Notes: generated by a model not told the origin, from the letters alone. A DNA stretch of 31,622 nucleotides from an uncultured Propionivibrio sp. (GCA_938040985.1 CALHZD010000116.1:1-31622); one strand, 5' to 3'. Shown: positions 1 through 9,690, counted from the stretch's first letter. Numbers and translations are program-made.

Positions 1-22
1 TGTTTTGGATGTCCCAAATATA

Positions 23-180
23 GATGCTCTGAACCCTGCGTATTTAGGGCATCCCAGGGTAGGTACCTCTGGAACCCTTATAAACAAAGGGCTGGCGGGC
101 AGCCCTTCGGAAATGCACGTAAATCAAGAATCCCCGGGCGCCTGCTCAAAGACGCCCTGTTTACGCGGGCTGCGGCGGGG
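23..180. repeat. Cluster of dispersed CCC-N-GGG repeat units
   Basis: Several degenerate units of the family found again near 9.7, 15.3, 25.6 and 28.1 kb. Units seen here have the pattern GAACCC, about ten bases rich in GTAWAYA-like sequence, then GGG (for example 31-49 and 71-91). A GGGCTGGCGGGCAGCCC hairpin follows at 89-105, and a reversed unit (GTTTACGCGGG) lies near 159-169. The cluster ends at the stop codon of the minus-strand gene beginning at 181, so it occupies that gene's 3' flank and may serve as its terminator. The left limit is the window edge region and is approximate. Confidence 0.6.
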
Positions 181-1113
181 CTACTTTTTCGCCTTTGCCT
201 TCGCCGGTTTATCCGAGTAAGGCGTCATCCGGAAGCGGTAGACTTCCGAAATCTCTTTGTCGTAGCCTGGGTAAAAACCTTTGACCATGCCGAGCACAAT
301 GCGTGAGCCGCGGTTGAACAGGATCAGTAATTCACCCGTTTTTGGATCGACGCCGCCCGCTTCGATTTCACCTTGGCGTTTGACTTCGGAAAAAATCTTC
401 TCGCGCACGACATGCGCGTAGGTCTTGTCCGTGACATCGACGCGGTACAGATTGTCCGGCTCGTCGAAGTCGGCATTGCCGTCGTCCGCGGTGACGAACA
501 GCTTACCCTTCCAGTAATGGATGCCCTGAATCCATTGCGGCACGGCCTGCAAGTGCACCTTGCGCAGGTATTTGCCGGTATCCAGGCTGTATTCATAGAT
601 ATAGCGCCCGCTTTCCTCGCCCACCCAGGACACCATCCACACCGTGCGCTTGTCGGTATCGACGCAAATGCCGGACACTTCCTGCTGTCCGCTGGACGGC
701 TCGAAGCTGAACGAACGCTTGAGCTTTAGCGTTTCAGCGTCGTGAATGGCAATCTGGATATCCTTGCCGACGCCGTCCATGAAATTCTCGGCGCTGACAA
801 AAATCTCGCCGTTGAAAACGTCGATGCCGCCAATGTGGTTGGCTGGAATCGGGTAGCCGTCAAACGGCGTCTCATTGGCAAGCAGCAGCTTGCCGTTCTT
901 GTCGTACTTGTAGAGTGCTTTGCTGCCGCTGACGTAGTAGTAATTGCCGTCGCTGGCAACGCCCTGACGCCCCTTGACCTCAAACGTATCGATCAACTGA
1001 TAGCGATAGGTCGGCTGAGTGGTCAGCGAAGCATCAACTGCCTGAGCGATTGGAGCAAACGTCAACGCACCGAGCATCAACGGTAGCGCAAGAGAACGAA
1101 AACGAATCGTCAT
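181..1113 (-). CDS. Secreted beta-propeller-like protein of unknown function
   Basis: Encodes about 310 residues. The start is taken at the ATG at 1113 because a GGGAGAG ribosome-binding sequence lies nine bases upstream; ATGs at 1122 and 1131 overlap or precede that site. Residues 1-26 form a Sec signal peptide ending in A-Q-A, so the product is probably periplasmic or exported. The body has repeated short segments of the type ASDGNYYYVSG, GGIDVFNGEIFVSAE, SGICVDTDKRTVWMVSW and QGIHYWKGKLFVTADDG. These are the strand-turn-strand blades expected of a beta-propeller, like YncE or SMP-30 type proteins. The C-terminus is a lysine/alanine tail. I do not recognise a specific family or catalytic residues, so a binding or envelope role is only inference. 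It stands alone, followed by repeats. Confidence 0.72.
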   Translation of the reverse strand: MTIRFRSLALPLMLGALTFAPIAQAVDASLTTQPTYRYQLIDTFEVKGRQGVASDGNYYYVSGSKALYKYDKNGKLLLANETPFDGYPIPANHIGGIDVFNGEIFVSAENFMDGVGKDIQIAIHDAETLKLKRSFSFEPSSGQQEVSGICVDTDKRTVWMVSWVGEESGRYIYEYSLDTGKYLRKVHLQAVPQWIQGIHYWKGKLFVTADDGNADFDEPDNLYRVDVTDKTYAHVVREKIFSEVKRQGEIEAGGVDPKTGELLILFNRGSRIVLGMVKGFYPGYDKEISEVYRFRMTPYSDKPAKAKAKK

Positions 1114-1351
1114 GATAGCCATCTCTCCCATTCGAATAGTCGATTATCGAAAACCGGATTACAGCCCCCGGCGCCGACCGATGCTAAGGCAGGGTAATAC
1201 CAAAGTCAATCGGGAACGGAGGACTCATCTGGCGTATTCGTATCCTGTGGAGACGCCGCTATGACGGTGCGGGGGCAGCCTCACGACACTGCACCGCCAG
1301 CATGGTGCGTATGCAATGCGGGCGGTCACAGTAATCAATGGCTGTCAATGT

Positions 1352-1789
1352 TCAGTCGTCGTAAATCTCCATGGAGACAGGCATCGGGAGATAGCGGTAA
1401 TCATGGCGATGACCCCGCCGCCGAGGCTCGTAATAGACTTCGGGCGGCGCCTCATAGTATGCGGGCGATTCGTAATAATAAGTGGGCTGCGCCGGATAAG
1501 AATAATTTCTCTCCGAATAACGGTAATTCGGAGGGTACGGATAATAATGCGCTGAATGTTCAGACTTATGGCGACGGCGTGACTGGCTGCCAATGGCCGC
1601 GCCTGCTGCTGCGCCAAGAACCCCACCGGTAACCATCGCATCACGTCCGCCTACGGAATGGCCGACCAGGGCGCCCGCTGCACCGCCGATCAAAGCGCCA
1701 ACGACAGTATCATTGGCCAGCGCAGTGGCCGAAGTGGCCACACCGAGTGAAAACACGATTACGGCGCCGAGCACTCTATTAGGTTTCAT
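1352..1789 (-). CDS. Glycine-zipper 2TM envelope protein
   Basis: A 145-residue exported protein. The ATG at 1789 is preceded by AAAGGAG eight bases upstream. Residues 1-25 are a signal peptide ending ATALA. Residues 27-68 carry two glycine-rich helices (GALIGGAAGALVGHSVGG, then GGVLGAAAGAAIGS), the glycine-zipper 2TM arrangement found in outer-membrane and stress-related lipoproteins such as the SlyB/Rickettsia 17-kDa group. No lipobox cysteine is present, so it is probably not a lipoprotein. The rest, residues 70-145, is low complexity and very rich in tyrosine, proline and arginine, ending with an acidic patch. The precise role is unknown; a membrane-inserted or cell-envelope stress function is inferred from the family. 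It is transcribed divergently from dnaE. Confidence 0.8.
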   Translation of the reverse strand: MKPNRVLGAVIVFSLGVATSATALANDTVVGALIGGAAGALVGHSVGGRDAMVTGGVLGAAAGAAIGSQSRRRHKSEHSAHYYPYPPNYRYSERNYSYPAQPTYYYESPAYYEAPPEVYYEPRRRGHRHDYRYLPMPVSMEIYDD

Positions 1790-2071
1790 CGTCTTGTTCT
1801 CCTTTGGTTAATTTCCAATCCACGCCTACTTCATTGCGTATCATCGAGCGTCGCAGACTATCGAAGCGCATTCCCTTTGTCCTCAACAAACTGTAAGCAG
1901 TTGTTTCCCACCGATGCCGGAATCTGCAAGGCGGAAAACCGCAAGTTAAGATGCCAAATCCGGTAACGCATCCGGCAGAATTCGGCATACACACTGTCAT
2001 CCAAAGAAGAAACGTTCTGCGCTGTCTGGCGGGAAAATGAAGGGTACAGAGAAGGGCAGTAAAATATCCGG

Positions 2072-5000
2072 ATGCCCGAACCGCGTTTTGTCCATCTGCG
2101 CCTGCATAGCGAATACTCGATCACCGACAGTACGGTGCGTCTGGATGCCGGCAAAAATCACGAATGTCCGCCTGTGATGCGCGCCGCCGCCGACGGGATG
2201 CCGGCGCTTGCCCTGACCGATCTGGCGAACTGTTTTGGCTTCGTCAAGTTCTACAGTGCGGCCAGGGCGCGCGGCATCAAGCCGATTCTCGGTTGCGATG
2301 TCTATCTGGCTAATGAGGCCGATCCCGACCGTCCGTATCGCCTGCTGCTTCTGTGCCGGACGCATCGCGGTTATCTACAGCTCTGCGAGCTTCTCTCGCG
2401 GGCGCAGCTTGCACCGCGTGTGCGCGGCCGGGCGGAAGTGACCCGCCAGATGCTGGACGAAGTTCCTCTTGATGGCTTGATCGCCCTGTCGGGCGCCTCG
2501 TTGGGCGATGTCGGCGAAGCCTTGCAGCAGGGGCATGCCGATCTGGCGGCTAGCCGCGCCCGTTACTGGATGAAGCGTTTTCCGGAAGCGTTCTATCTGG
2601 AAATCCAGCGTTTCCAGCCGCGTGATTCGGCGCATTATCGGCAGCAGGAAAGTTTGGTTACAGCCACGGTGGCTTTGGCGGCGGAACTCGATCTGCCGCT
2701 CGTGGCAACGCACCCGATCCAGTTTCTTGAGCGCGGCGACTTCATGGCGCACGAGGCGCGCGTCTGCATCGCGGAAGGCCAGATGCTCGGTGACATGCGG
2801 CGTCCCCGCCTCTATACCGAGGAGCAATACTTTAAATCAACGGGCGAGATGCTCGAACTTTTCGCCGATCTGCCGGCGGCGATCGAGAATACGGTTGAAA
2901 TTGCCCGCCGCTGCAATCTGACGGTGACGCTGGGTAAGCATTATCTGCCCGTCTTCCCGACGCCGGAGGGCATTTCCCTCGATGATTTTCTGGTGGCGGA
3001 AGCCGAGCGTGGCCTGGAGCGGCGCCTTGTGCAGCTATACCCTGACCCGGCGCAGCGCGCGCAGCAGCGCCCCACCTATGACGCCCGCCTGCATACCGAG
3101 ATCGAGACCATCATCAAAATGGGCTTCTCCGGCTACTTCCTGATCGTGGCCGACTTCATCAACTGGGGTAAAAAAAACGACGTTCCCGTCGGCCCGGGGC
3201 GCGGCTCGGGCGCAGGCTCGCTCGTAGCCTTCTCCATCGGCATCACCGATCTGGATCCTTTGCGCTACGCTCTGCTGTTTGAGCGCTTCCTCAACCCGGA
3301 GCGCGTGTCGATGCCGGACTTCGACATCGATTTTTGTCAGGATAAACGCGGACGCGTCATCGAATACGTGCGCGAGAAATACGGCAAAGACGCCGTGTCG
3401 CAAATTGCCACCTTCGGGACAATGTCGTCCAAAGCGGTCATCCGCGACGTCGGGCGCGTGCTCGACCTGCCCTATTCCTTCTGCGACCAGCTTTCCAAAC
3501 TGATTCCGCTTGAACAGAATAAACCGTTGTCGCTGGCCAAGGCGATTGAGGCGGAACCCCAGCTGAAGGAACGCATCGAGAATGAAGAAGAGGTGCGCGA
3601 GCTGTTCGATCTAGCCGGTCGTTTGGAAGACCTGACGCGCAATATTGGCATGCACGCCGGCGGTGTGCTGATTGCGCCCGGCCGGCTCACTGATTTTTGC
3701 CCGCTCTACTCGGCCGACAGCGGCGCTTCCGTCGTCTCCCAATACGACAAGGACGATGTTGAAAAAGTCGGCCTCGTCAAGTTCGACTTTCTCGGACTGC
3801 GCAATTTGACGACCATCAAGCAGGCCGTCGATTACGTCGAGCTGTTGAGCGGTTCGCGCCCCGATCTGGACGCGCTGACCTTCGATGATCCCAAGACCTA
3901 CCAGATTCTCAAGGATGCCAATACGACGGCGATCTTCCAGGTGGAATCGGAAGGTATGAAAAAACTGCTCAAAAAGCTCCAGCCCGACCGCTTTGAAGAC
4001 ATCATCGCCGTGCTGGCGCTGTATCGGCCGGGACCGCTCGGCTCAGGCATGGTCGATGACTTTATTCTGCGTAAGAAAGGGCAGCAGAAGATCGACTATT
4101 TCCACCCTGACCTGAAAGACGCGCTGGAGCCGACTTACGGCGTCATCGTCTATCAGGAGCAGGTCATGCAGATTTCCCAGATCATCGGCGGTTACACGCT
4201 CGGTGGCGCGGACATGCTGCGTCGGGCGATGGGCAAGAAAAAGCCGGAGGAAATGGCCAAGCACCGCGAGACAATCGCCGCCGGCGCAAAGAAGAAGGGC
4301 TACGATCCGGCGCTGGCTGAGGAACTCTTCGACCTGATGACCAAGTTTGCCGAATACGGTTTTAATAAATCGCATACGGCGGCTTATGCGGTCATTACCT
4401 ACCAGACAGCCTGGCTGAAAGCTCATCACTGCGCGGCTTTCATGGCGGCGACGCTGTCGTCGGACATGGACAACACCGATACGGTCAAGATCTTTTACGA
4501 CGATGCCCTCGCCAACGGGTTGAATATCCTCGGGCCGGACATCAACGCCTCCGGCTACCGTTTTACGCCGGTCGACCGCGCAACCCTTCGGTATGGCCTG
4601 GGCGCCATCAAGGGCACGGGCCAGCAGGCGGTCGAATGCATCGTTGCGGCGCGTAACGCGGGTGGCGCGTTCAAGGATCTGTTCGATTTCTGCCGCCGCG
4701 TCGATAAGCGGCTGGTCAACCGCCGCACGATCGAAGCGCTGATTCGCGCTGGCGCTTTCGATTCGATCGACAGCCATCGCGCCCGCCTGATGGCATCGGT
4801 GGGTATTGCCATCGAAGCTGCAGAGCAGGCCGAGCGCGACGCCCTGCAGGTCAGTCTGTTTGACTTGCTCGACGATGCGGCGCAGGCGGAGCAGCAGCCG
4901 CACTATGTCGAGGCAGCGCCTTGGGCGGAGCGCGATCGCCTGCGTGAGGAAAAAATGGCGCTGGGCTTCTTTTTTTCCGGGCATCCTTTCCATGCCGTCA

Positions 5001-5581
5001 AGCAGGAGGTTTCGCGCTTTGCGCATCGGCCGCTCGCGCGGCTTGAGGCCAGAAAGGAACCGCAAATTCTTGCTGGGCTGGTCGCCAGTGTGCGCACCAA
5101 ACTCACTGCGCGCGGCAAAATGGCTTTCATCCAGCTCGATGATGCTTCGGCATCGCTGGAAGTCTCCGTGTTCAATGAAACGTTTGAGACGTACAGGGAC
5201 CGCATTGGTGTTGATGAAGTGCTGGTCGTCGAAGGCAAGGTGCAGAACGATGATTTTGCCGGCGAGGGCAAAGTGCGCATCGTCGCGGATCGGCTGTTTT
5301 CATTGGCCGAAGCGCGCACGCGCTTTGCCCACCAGTTGCGGATTACCCTCAACGGGCAGGCTAGCGGCGGCAATGCGCGCGCTGCCGCGCTGCGCCTGCA
5401 AGGATTGCTGGCGCCCTTTACGCAGGATGGCACTTGCCCCGTGTGCCTGAATTACCGCAATGCCGAGGCCTTGTGCGAACTGAAACTGGGCGATGCCTGC
5501 CGCGTCCGGCTGGAGGATGCGCTGCTAGATGCACTGGGTGAATGGCTCAGGCCCGAAAGTGTGCTGGTGGAATATCCGTGA
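2072..5581 (+). CDS. dnaE: DNA polymerase III subunit alpha
   Basis: The 1169-residue replicative polymerase catalytic subunit, close to the usual length of about 1160. The N-terminus, MPEPRFVHLRLHSEYS, matches the start of the PHP domain of proteobacterial DnaE and fixes the start codon, although no strong ribosome-binding site is visible. The palm contains the signature GPGRGSGAGSLVAFSIGITDLDP. The catalytic aspartates are in PDFDIDF (D418 and D420), and the third is D572 in KFDFLGLRN. The fingers and beta-binding region follow, and an OB-fold domain lies near residues 1005-1085 (ILAGLVASVRTKLTARGKMAF). All core motifs are intact. It acts in the cytoplasmic replisome with epsilon and the sliding clamp. 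The gene stands alone on this strand; the downstream gene is convergent. Confidence 0.97.
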   Translation: MPEPRFVHLRLHSEYSITDSTVRLDAGKNHECPPVMRAAADGMPALALTDLANCFGFVKFYSAARARGIKPILGCDVYLANEADPDRPYRLLLLCRTHRGYLQLCELLSRAQLAPRVRGRAEVTRQMLDEVPLDGLIALSGASLGDVGEALQQGHADLAASRARYWMKRFPEAFYLEIQRFQPRDSAHYRQQESLVTATVALAAELDLPLVATHPIQFLERGDFMAHEARVCIAEGQMLGDMRRPRLYTEEQYFKSTGEMLELFADLPAAIENTVEIARRCNLTVTLGKHYLPVFPTPEGISLDDFLVAEAERGLERRLVQLYPDPAQRAQQRPTYDARLHTEIETIIKMGFSGYFLIVADFINWGKKNDVPVGPGRGSGAGSLVAFSIGITDLDPLRYALLFERFLNPERVSMPDFDIDFCQDKRGRVIEYVREKYGKDAVSQIATFGTMSSKAVIRDVGRVLDLPYSFCDQLSKLIPLEQNKPLSLAKAIEAEPQLKERIENEEEVRELFDLAGRLEDLTRNIGMHAGGVLIAPGRLTDFCPLYSADSGASVVSQYDKDDVEKVGLVKFDFLGLRNLTTIKQAVDYVELLSGSRPDLDALTFDDPKTYQILKDANTTAIFQVESEGMKKLLKKLQPDRFEDIIAVLALYRPGPLGSGMVDDFILRKKGQQKIDYFHPDLKDALEPTYGVIVYQEQVMQISQIIGGYTLGGADMLRRAMGKKKPEEMAKHRETIAAGAKKKGYDPALAEELFDLMTKFAEYGFNKSHTAAYAVITYQTAWLKAHHCAAFMAATLSSDMDNTDTVKIFYDDALANGLNILGPDINASGYRFTPVDRATLRYGLGAIKGTGQQAVECIVAARNAGGAFKDLFDFCRRVDKRLVNRRTIEALIRAGAFDSIDSHRARLMASVGIAIEAAEQAERDALQVSLFDLLDDAAQAEQQPHYVEAAPWAERDRLREEKMALGFFFSGHPFHAVKQEVSRFAHRPLARLEARKEPQILAGLVASVRTKLTARGKMAFIQLDDASASLEVSVFNETFETYRDRIGVDEVLVVEGKVQNDDFAGEGKVRIVADRLFSLAEARTRFAHQLRITLNGQASGGNARAAALRLQGLLAPFTQDGTCPVCLNYRNAEALCELKLGDACRVRLEDALLDALGEWLRPESVLVEYP

Positions 5582-5675
5582 GCAGGGCAGCGCAATCGAT
5601 CCGGCGCGGCAGAGCGCTACGGGCGCTGCGATAAGGGGAAGGACAATACCGTCGGCGGGTTGGCAAGTCCGCTGT

Positions 5676-6248
5676 TTACCGGAAGAGTGAGAAGGCCAGG
5701 CTAAATATGCCCGCAAATACTGCGCCGATCGGCAGGGAGCAGATCAGCATCATGAAAGCAAAGGAAAAAGCTTTTTCTTGCGGCGTTTTCAGCATCGCAG
5801 GCGCGCCAAGAAACATCAGGTAGAACGAATACAGCAGCGCCAACATGCCGGCAATGATGAAATCCGGAAAAACGGAAAAAACGCTGCCTACCATGCCGGC
5901 GGTTGCGCTGTAGGCGACCAGTTGCAGGGCCTTTGATGGATCACTGAGTCCACCGAAGCGCGGCGACAGTTTATTGGCCAGACAGGCCAGGGCGCCGATG
6001 ATGCTGAGCAGCAGCCCATATCCGACGACCGTACCAATGCCTATCGACAGCCACGACGCAGGCGCTGTCTGTCCGGAGGCGCGGGCGGCGAGGACTGTTC
6101 CCACCAGGCTGGCGCAGACGGGAATCAGCGCAACGGGCATGATATAGCCGGTATACAACCCCCGGGCGTCGGTCTGCTCGGCCGCAATCGTCTGCCAGGT
6201 TTGTCTGGGTGAAAACAAAATTCCAATAATGTGCCGGATGAGTTTCAT
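5676..6248 (-). CDS. YIP1-family inner-membrane protein
   Basis: Encodes 190 residues beginning MKLIRHIIGILFSPRQTWQTIAAEQ. This N-terminal amphipathic stretch, with its R-Q-T-W motif ahead of the membrane segments, is typical of bacterial Yip1-domain proteins. About five hydrophobic segments follow (around residues 36-56, 67-91, 106-128, 129-150 and 162-188), with a conserved-looking loop LSPRFGGLSDPSKALQLVAYS between the second and third. An AAAGG sequence lies seven bases before the ATG. The function of bacterial Yip1 proteins is not established. The gene is convergent with dnaE, with 94 bases between stop codons, and its 5' end faces the TonB-receptor gene. Confidence 0.82.
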   Translation of the reverse strand: MKLIRHIIGILFSPRQTWQTIAAEQTDARGLYTGYIMPVALIPVCASLVGTVLAARASGQTAPASWLSIGIGTVVGYGLLLSIIGALACLANKLSPRFGGLSDPSKALQLVAYSATAGMVGSVFSVFPDFIIAGMLALLYSFYLMFLGAPAMLKTPQEKAFSFAFMMLICSLPIGAVFAGIFSLAFSLFR

Positions 6249-6475
6249 GCAAAACCTTTTTCTTTGAACGGGGCTGTGATTGAAAGTGGGGAATAAGCTC
6301 GCCGTAGACCATGCGGGTATTACCCCCGTCGCTTGCCCCGAAAGGCCGCTATTATCCTAAAAATATCTGCCGGGCGCTTGTCGGTGGAAACTGTGTCAAA
6401 TACCGCGAAACCCTTTGCCTGGCGTGGAATTACAGGCGTGTTTGTCGTGTACATCCCATTACGGCATTCATAAAA

Positions 6476-6494
6476 TATAACGACTATCATTTGT
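6476..6494 (+). promoter_or_regulatory. Candidate Fur box upstream of TonB receptor
   Basis: TATAACGACTATCATTTGT matches the 19-bp consensus GATAATGATAATCATTATC at 12 positions, including the ATCATT half. It ends just before the GAGGG ribosome-binding site at 6495-6499, so bound Fur would block translation-proximal transcription of the receptor. Iron regulation is expected for this receptor family; the site itself is a by-eye match. Confidence 0.45.
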
Positions 6495-6505
6495 GAGGGT
6501 TTGAT

Positions 6506-8620
6506 ATGTTGTTTTCCCGCCGCTCCATTTATGTTGCCGTGCTTGGAGTTATATCCACGAGCGTCAGCGCTCAGAATTCCGAAGCCGTTGTGCTGGACAC
6601 GGTTTTTGTCGACAGTCAGCGTTCTTACGATGCCCTGGCAACGGAAAATTCGAATGAATATACTTCGCCGGCTGCTACGGTGGGTACGAAAATTCCCGCT
6701 CCCATGCGTGAAATTCCCCAATCGATCAGCATCATCACCAACCAGCAGGTCAAAGATCGCAACGTCGATACGCTCGACCAGCTAGCGCGCAAAACGCCTG
6801 GCTTGCGCGTTCTGTCCAATGATGACGGGCGCTCGTCGATTTATGCGCGCGGCTATGAATACGATGAATACAACGTCGATGGCTTGCCGGCGCAAATGCA
6901 AAGTATCAATGGAACGCTGCCCAATCTGGTCGCCTTCGACCGTGTGGAAATCATGCGCGGGCCGAGCGGCCTGTTCGACAGCAGCGGCGAAATGGGCGGC
7001 ATTGTCAATCTGGTGCGCAAGCGCCCGACCAAGGAATTTAAGGCGTCTGCCAATCTTGGCTTGGGCACGCGCAGGCAATACAGACTGGGCGCGGATATTT
7101 CCGGCAGCCTGAATCCGGACGGCGCACTGCGCGGGCGTTTGCTGGCGGAAACTTCCGGAAAATCGCCGGAGCCGGCCAAGCAGAACAATCATCACGAAAC
7201 CGTTTATGCCGCTATCGACTGGGATGTGGCGCCGAGAACGACCGTCGGGCTTGGCTACCTGTATCAGCAGCGCGACATTACGCCGGACAACGGCCTGCCG
7301 GCTTACGCAAATGCCGCTTTGTTGCCTTTGCCGCAAGATGTTTTCGTGGGCGCGAACTGGAACCAGTTCAATATGGAAAGCCACGATGTTTTTGCCGATG
7401 TAAAACATTATTTCGACAATGGCGCCTACGGCAAAATTGGCCTTCGCTATTCCGACCGCGAAGCGGATTCCAATTACGCCTTCGCGGGTAGCGCCTTGAA
7501 TGCCCGCAACATGGTGGCTGCTACGGGGTTGGGGACGTACATCAAACAAAATGCCTTCGCCGTTGACGCCAGTTACAGCCAGCCCTTCCGCTGGGGCAAT
7601 ATGGCCAATGAGTTTGTCGTCGGCGCCGATTACAACCATTTCAAGACCACCAATGAACAAGGGCGGGCTCGCCTGGCGACCAATCTTGATTACCGCCGCT
7701 TCTCCACGCTTGGCCATGCAGACATCCTGGGGAGCGCGCGCGCCGGCGTGCGTGGCTACACGCGCACAGTGAGCGAAGAGACGCTGGATGAATCCGGTCT
7801 TTACGGCAAGCTCGTCATCCGCCCGGTTGACCGGTTATCGCTGATTGCCGGCGGCCGCGTCGGGCATTATGAAATCGACGCCGGCGAAGGAAAAAGCACC
7901 AATAGCGATGACAATACAAAATTTACCGGCTATACCGGAATCGTCTGGGACGTGACGGACAACAGCAGCCTGTATGCCAGCTATTCGTCGCTTTATCGCC
8001 CGCAGACGGCGATCGGCAAGGATAAAAAACTGCTCAAGCCGCGCCAGGGCAGCCAGGTGGAAGCGGGCTACAAAGGCAGTTATCTGAACGAGAAGCTTAA
8101 TACGCGCCTTTCCTTCTACCGCCTTAAGGATAAGAATGCCGCCGCCAGCATTGTCGGCGACAGTATCCACTACGCATCGCTCGGCGAGCGCATCATGCGT
8201 GGCGTCGAGCTGGAGGTCAGCGGTGAAATGACGCCCTTCTGGCGTGTCCATGCCGGTTACAGCTACCTTGATACCGACATCAAAACCGCCTCGACAACGC
8301 GCGACGATGGCATTTTTCTGCTCATGCCGCGCCATAGCTTCAATCTATGGACGACCTATGATCTGACCGATCAGCTTACGCTGGGCGGCGGCGTCAATGC
8401 CATGAGCCATATCCAGTCCTCGGCAGGCATACGCGGCGCCGGCTATGCGACGTTCGACCTCATGGCCGCCTACCGGATCACGCCCAAGCTGCAATTCCAG
8501 CTCAATGTGGATAACCTGTTCGACCGCCATTACTACACGCGCGTCGGCAGCGTGAATACCTTCAACATTCCCGGCGCGGAACGCAGCATTACGGCCAATC
8601 TCCGCTACGACTTCAAGTAA
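6506..8620 (+). CDS. TonB-dependent siderophore receptor (FhuE/FpvA-like)
   Basis: Encodes 704 residues, a normal length for a TonB-dependent outer-membrane receptor without an extra signalling domain. GAGGG lies six bases before the ATG. Residues 1-22 are a signal peptide (ending SVSA). A likely TonB box, LDTVFV, is near residues 30-35. The plug domain spans about 60-175, with the family phrases REIPQSISIITNQQV, LDQLARKTPGLRV, YARGYEYDEYNVDG and FDRVEIMRGPSGLFDSSGEMGGIVNLVRKRPT. This wording is that of the ferric-siderophore group (FhuE, FpvA, FoxA). The 22-strand barrel fills the remainder and ends with VDNLFDRHYYTRVG and a final aromatic strand (LRYDFK). It would import an iron-siderophore complex using TonB-ExbBD energy; the siderophore cannot be told. 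No siderophore synthesis or inner-membrane transport genes are nearby. Confidence 0.93.
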   Translation: MLFSRRSIYVAVLGVISTSVSAQNSEAVVLDTVFVDSQRSYDALATENSNEYTSPAATVGTKIPAPMREIPQSISIITNQQVKDRNVDTLDQLARKTPGLRVLSNDDGRSSIYARGYEYDEYNVDGLPAQMQSINGTLPNLVAFDRVEIMRGPSGLFDSSGEMGGIVNLVRKRPTKEFKASANLGLGTRRQYRLGADISGSLNPDGALRGRLLAETSGKSPEPAKQNNHHETVYAAIDWDVAPRTTVGLGYLYQQRDITPDNGLPAYANAALLPLPQDVFVGANWNQFNMESHDVFADVKHYFDNGAYGKIGLRYSDREADSNYAFAGSALNARNMVAATGLGTYIKQNAFAVDASYSQPFRWGNMANEFVVGADYNHFKTTNEQGRARLATNLDYRRFSTLGHADILGSARAGVRGYTRTVSEETLDESGLYGKLVIRPVDRLSLIAGGRVGHYEIDAGEGKSTNSDDNTKFTGYTGIVWDVTDNSSLYASYSSLYRPQTAIGKDKKLLKPRQGSQVEAGYKGSYLNEKLNTRLSFYRLKDKNAAASIVGDSIHYASLGERIMRGVELEVSGEMTPFWRVHAGYSYLDTDIKTASTTRDDGIFLLMPRHSFNLWTTYDLTDQLTLGGGVNAMSHIQSSAGIRGAGYATFDLMAAYRITPKLQFQLNVDNLFDRHYYTRVGSVNTFNIPGAERSITANLRYDFK

Positions 8621-8660
8621 GGAGCGATCCAGGAGAGCCGATCCGCGGCTGCTGTAAACG

Positions 8661-8694
8661 GGCGCCCGCTGACGCGGTTCGGCGGGCGCCTTGT
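8661..8694 (+). terminator. Terminator after TonB receptor
   Basis: A perfect 9-bp stem, GGCGCCCGC (8661-8669) with GCGGGCGCC (8682-8690), followed by TTGT. The U-tract is short, so it may be a modest terminator. Confidence 0.55.
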
Positions 8695-8774
8695 CATATC
8701 GGGCGCTCGGCGGCCGGCATGGCGTTGATGATAGAATTTTCCCGTCATTTTTCTATCGCATCCGGGGGAAAACC

Positions 8775-9551
8775 ATGAAAAAACAGTTGGGATCGCTTCT
8801 CACAAGCTTCTGCCTTGCCGCCCTGCTCGTCGCATGTAGCAGCGCCCCGCAGCATATTCAGGAAAAACAACAGGCGCAGCAGACGGCCAGCGTGCAGAAA
8901 GCCGCCGCCGCAGAACGCCTCGGCACGCAATGGGGCGACGAAGTCCGCTCCAACGTCAGCAACGTCGATCTGCGCCGCACCACGGCAACACCGATCGCCG
9001 AAACCGTCGTCCACTACGCCGGCAAGTCGTATCAGGGGCGTCGCGTGACCGCCATTGCGCTGGCCGCCGGTAAGATCGATTTCAGCGTGCAGAGCGACCG
9101 CCGCGCGCTGCCGCTGGTGCGCGACGGCAGCCACTACTACCTGCAAGGCGCGGCCGGCGCCGCCTACCAGCTCGTCTACCGCAACCGCAGCAACGATACC
9201 TATGAAATCGTCGCCAGCGTGGACGGTCTGGATGTCATCAACGGCCGTGCCGCCAGCCGCAACAGCAGCGGTTATGTGCTTTATCCGCACGACACGCTGA
9301 TCATTGAAGGCTTCCGCAAGAGCGATAGCGCCGTTGCGTCCTTCATCTTCAGCAAGCCCGGTGACGCCTATGCCGCCAACACGCTTGCGGGCGACGCGCG
9401 CAACATCGGCGTGATCGGCACGGTGGTGTATGAGCTGTACGACCCGAGTGCGCGGACAACGCAGATGCCGCTTCGCGTTGCACCGAACCCCAACGCGCCG
9501 CAGGCCTTCCCCGCCGATCGCGATAGCGGCTATGCGCAACCGCCGCGCTGA
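8775..9551 (+). CDS. Exported lipoprotein of unknown function
   Basis: Encodes 258 residues. The start is the ATG at 8775, preceded by GGGGGAA, because the residues that follow form a lipoprotein signal peptide (MKKQLGSLLTSFCLAALLVAC) with lipobox L-V-A-C21. Residues 25-45 are glutamine- and alanine-rich. The middle reads as beta-strands (LVRDGSHYYLQGAAGAAYQLVYRNRSNDTYEIVASVDGLDVINGR). The C-terminal part, about 160-225, has YPHDTLIIEGFRKS, FIFSKPGDAYAANT and GDARNIGVIGTVVYELYDP. This combination recurs in uncharacterised proteobacterial exported proteins. No catalytic motif is visible. It is probably anchored to the outer membrane. A strong terminator follows, so it appears to be a single-gene transcript. 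Confidence 0.8.
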   Translation: MKKQLGSLLTSFCLAALLVACSSAPQHIQEKQQAQQTASVQKAAAAERLGTQWGDEVRSNVSNVDLRRTTATPIAETVVHYAGKSYQGRRVTAIALAAGKIDFSVQSDRRALPLVRDGSHYYLQGAAGAAYQLVYRNRSNDTYEIVASVDGLDVINGRAASRNSSGYVLYPHDTLIIEGFRKSDSAVASFIFSKPGDAYAANTLAGDARNIGVIGTVVYELYDPSARTTQMPLRVAPNPNAPQAFPADRDSGYAQPPR

Positions 9552-9629
9552 GCGGGTTGCGTCGATTGCCCGGATGGCGCGCGGCCTGCGCCGCCGCGCG
9601 AAACACATCAAGCGCCCGGGCGCCATAGA

Positions 9630-9669
9630 AAACGCAGGCCGGATGGAAAATCCGCCTGCGTTTATTTTT
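9630..9669 (+). terminator. Strong intrinsic terminator
   Basis: AAACGCAGGC (9630-9639) pairs with GCCTGCGTTT (9654-9663). With one bulged C the stem extends inward through CGGA/TCCG. ATTTTTG follows. It lies 80 bases after the lipoprotein stop codon. Confidence 0.85.
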
Positions 9670-9690
9670 GCTTTCCGGTATCAAACTCCT

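Noticed and set aside
4043..5065. 340-codon open frame antisense to dnaE
   Set aside because: It is the complement of intact dnaE; its arginine-rich translation has no recognisable motifs, as expected for a GC-rich shadow frame.
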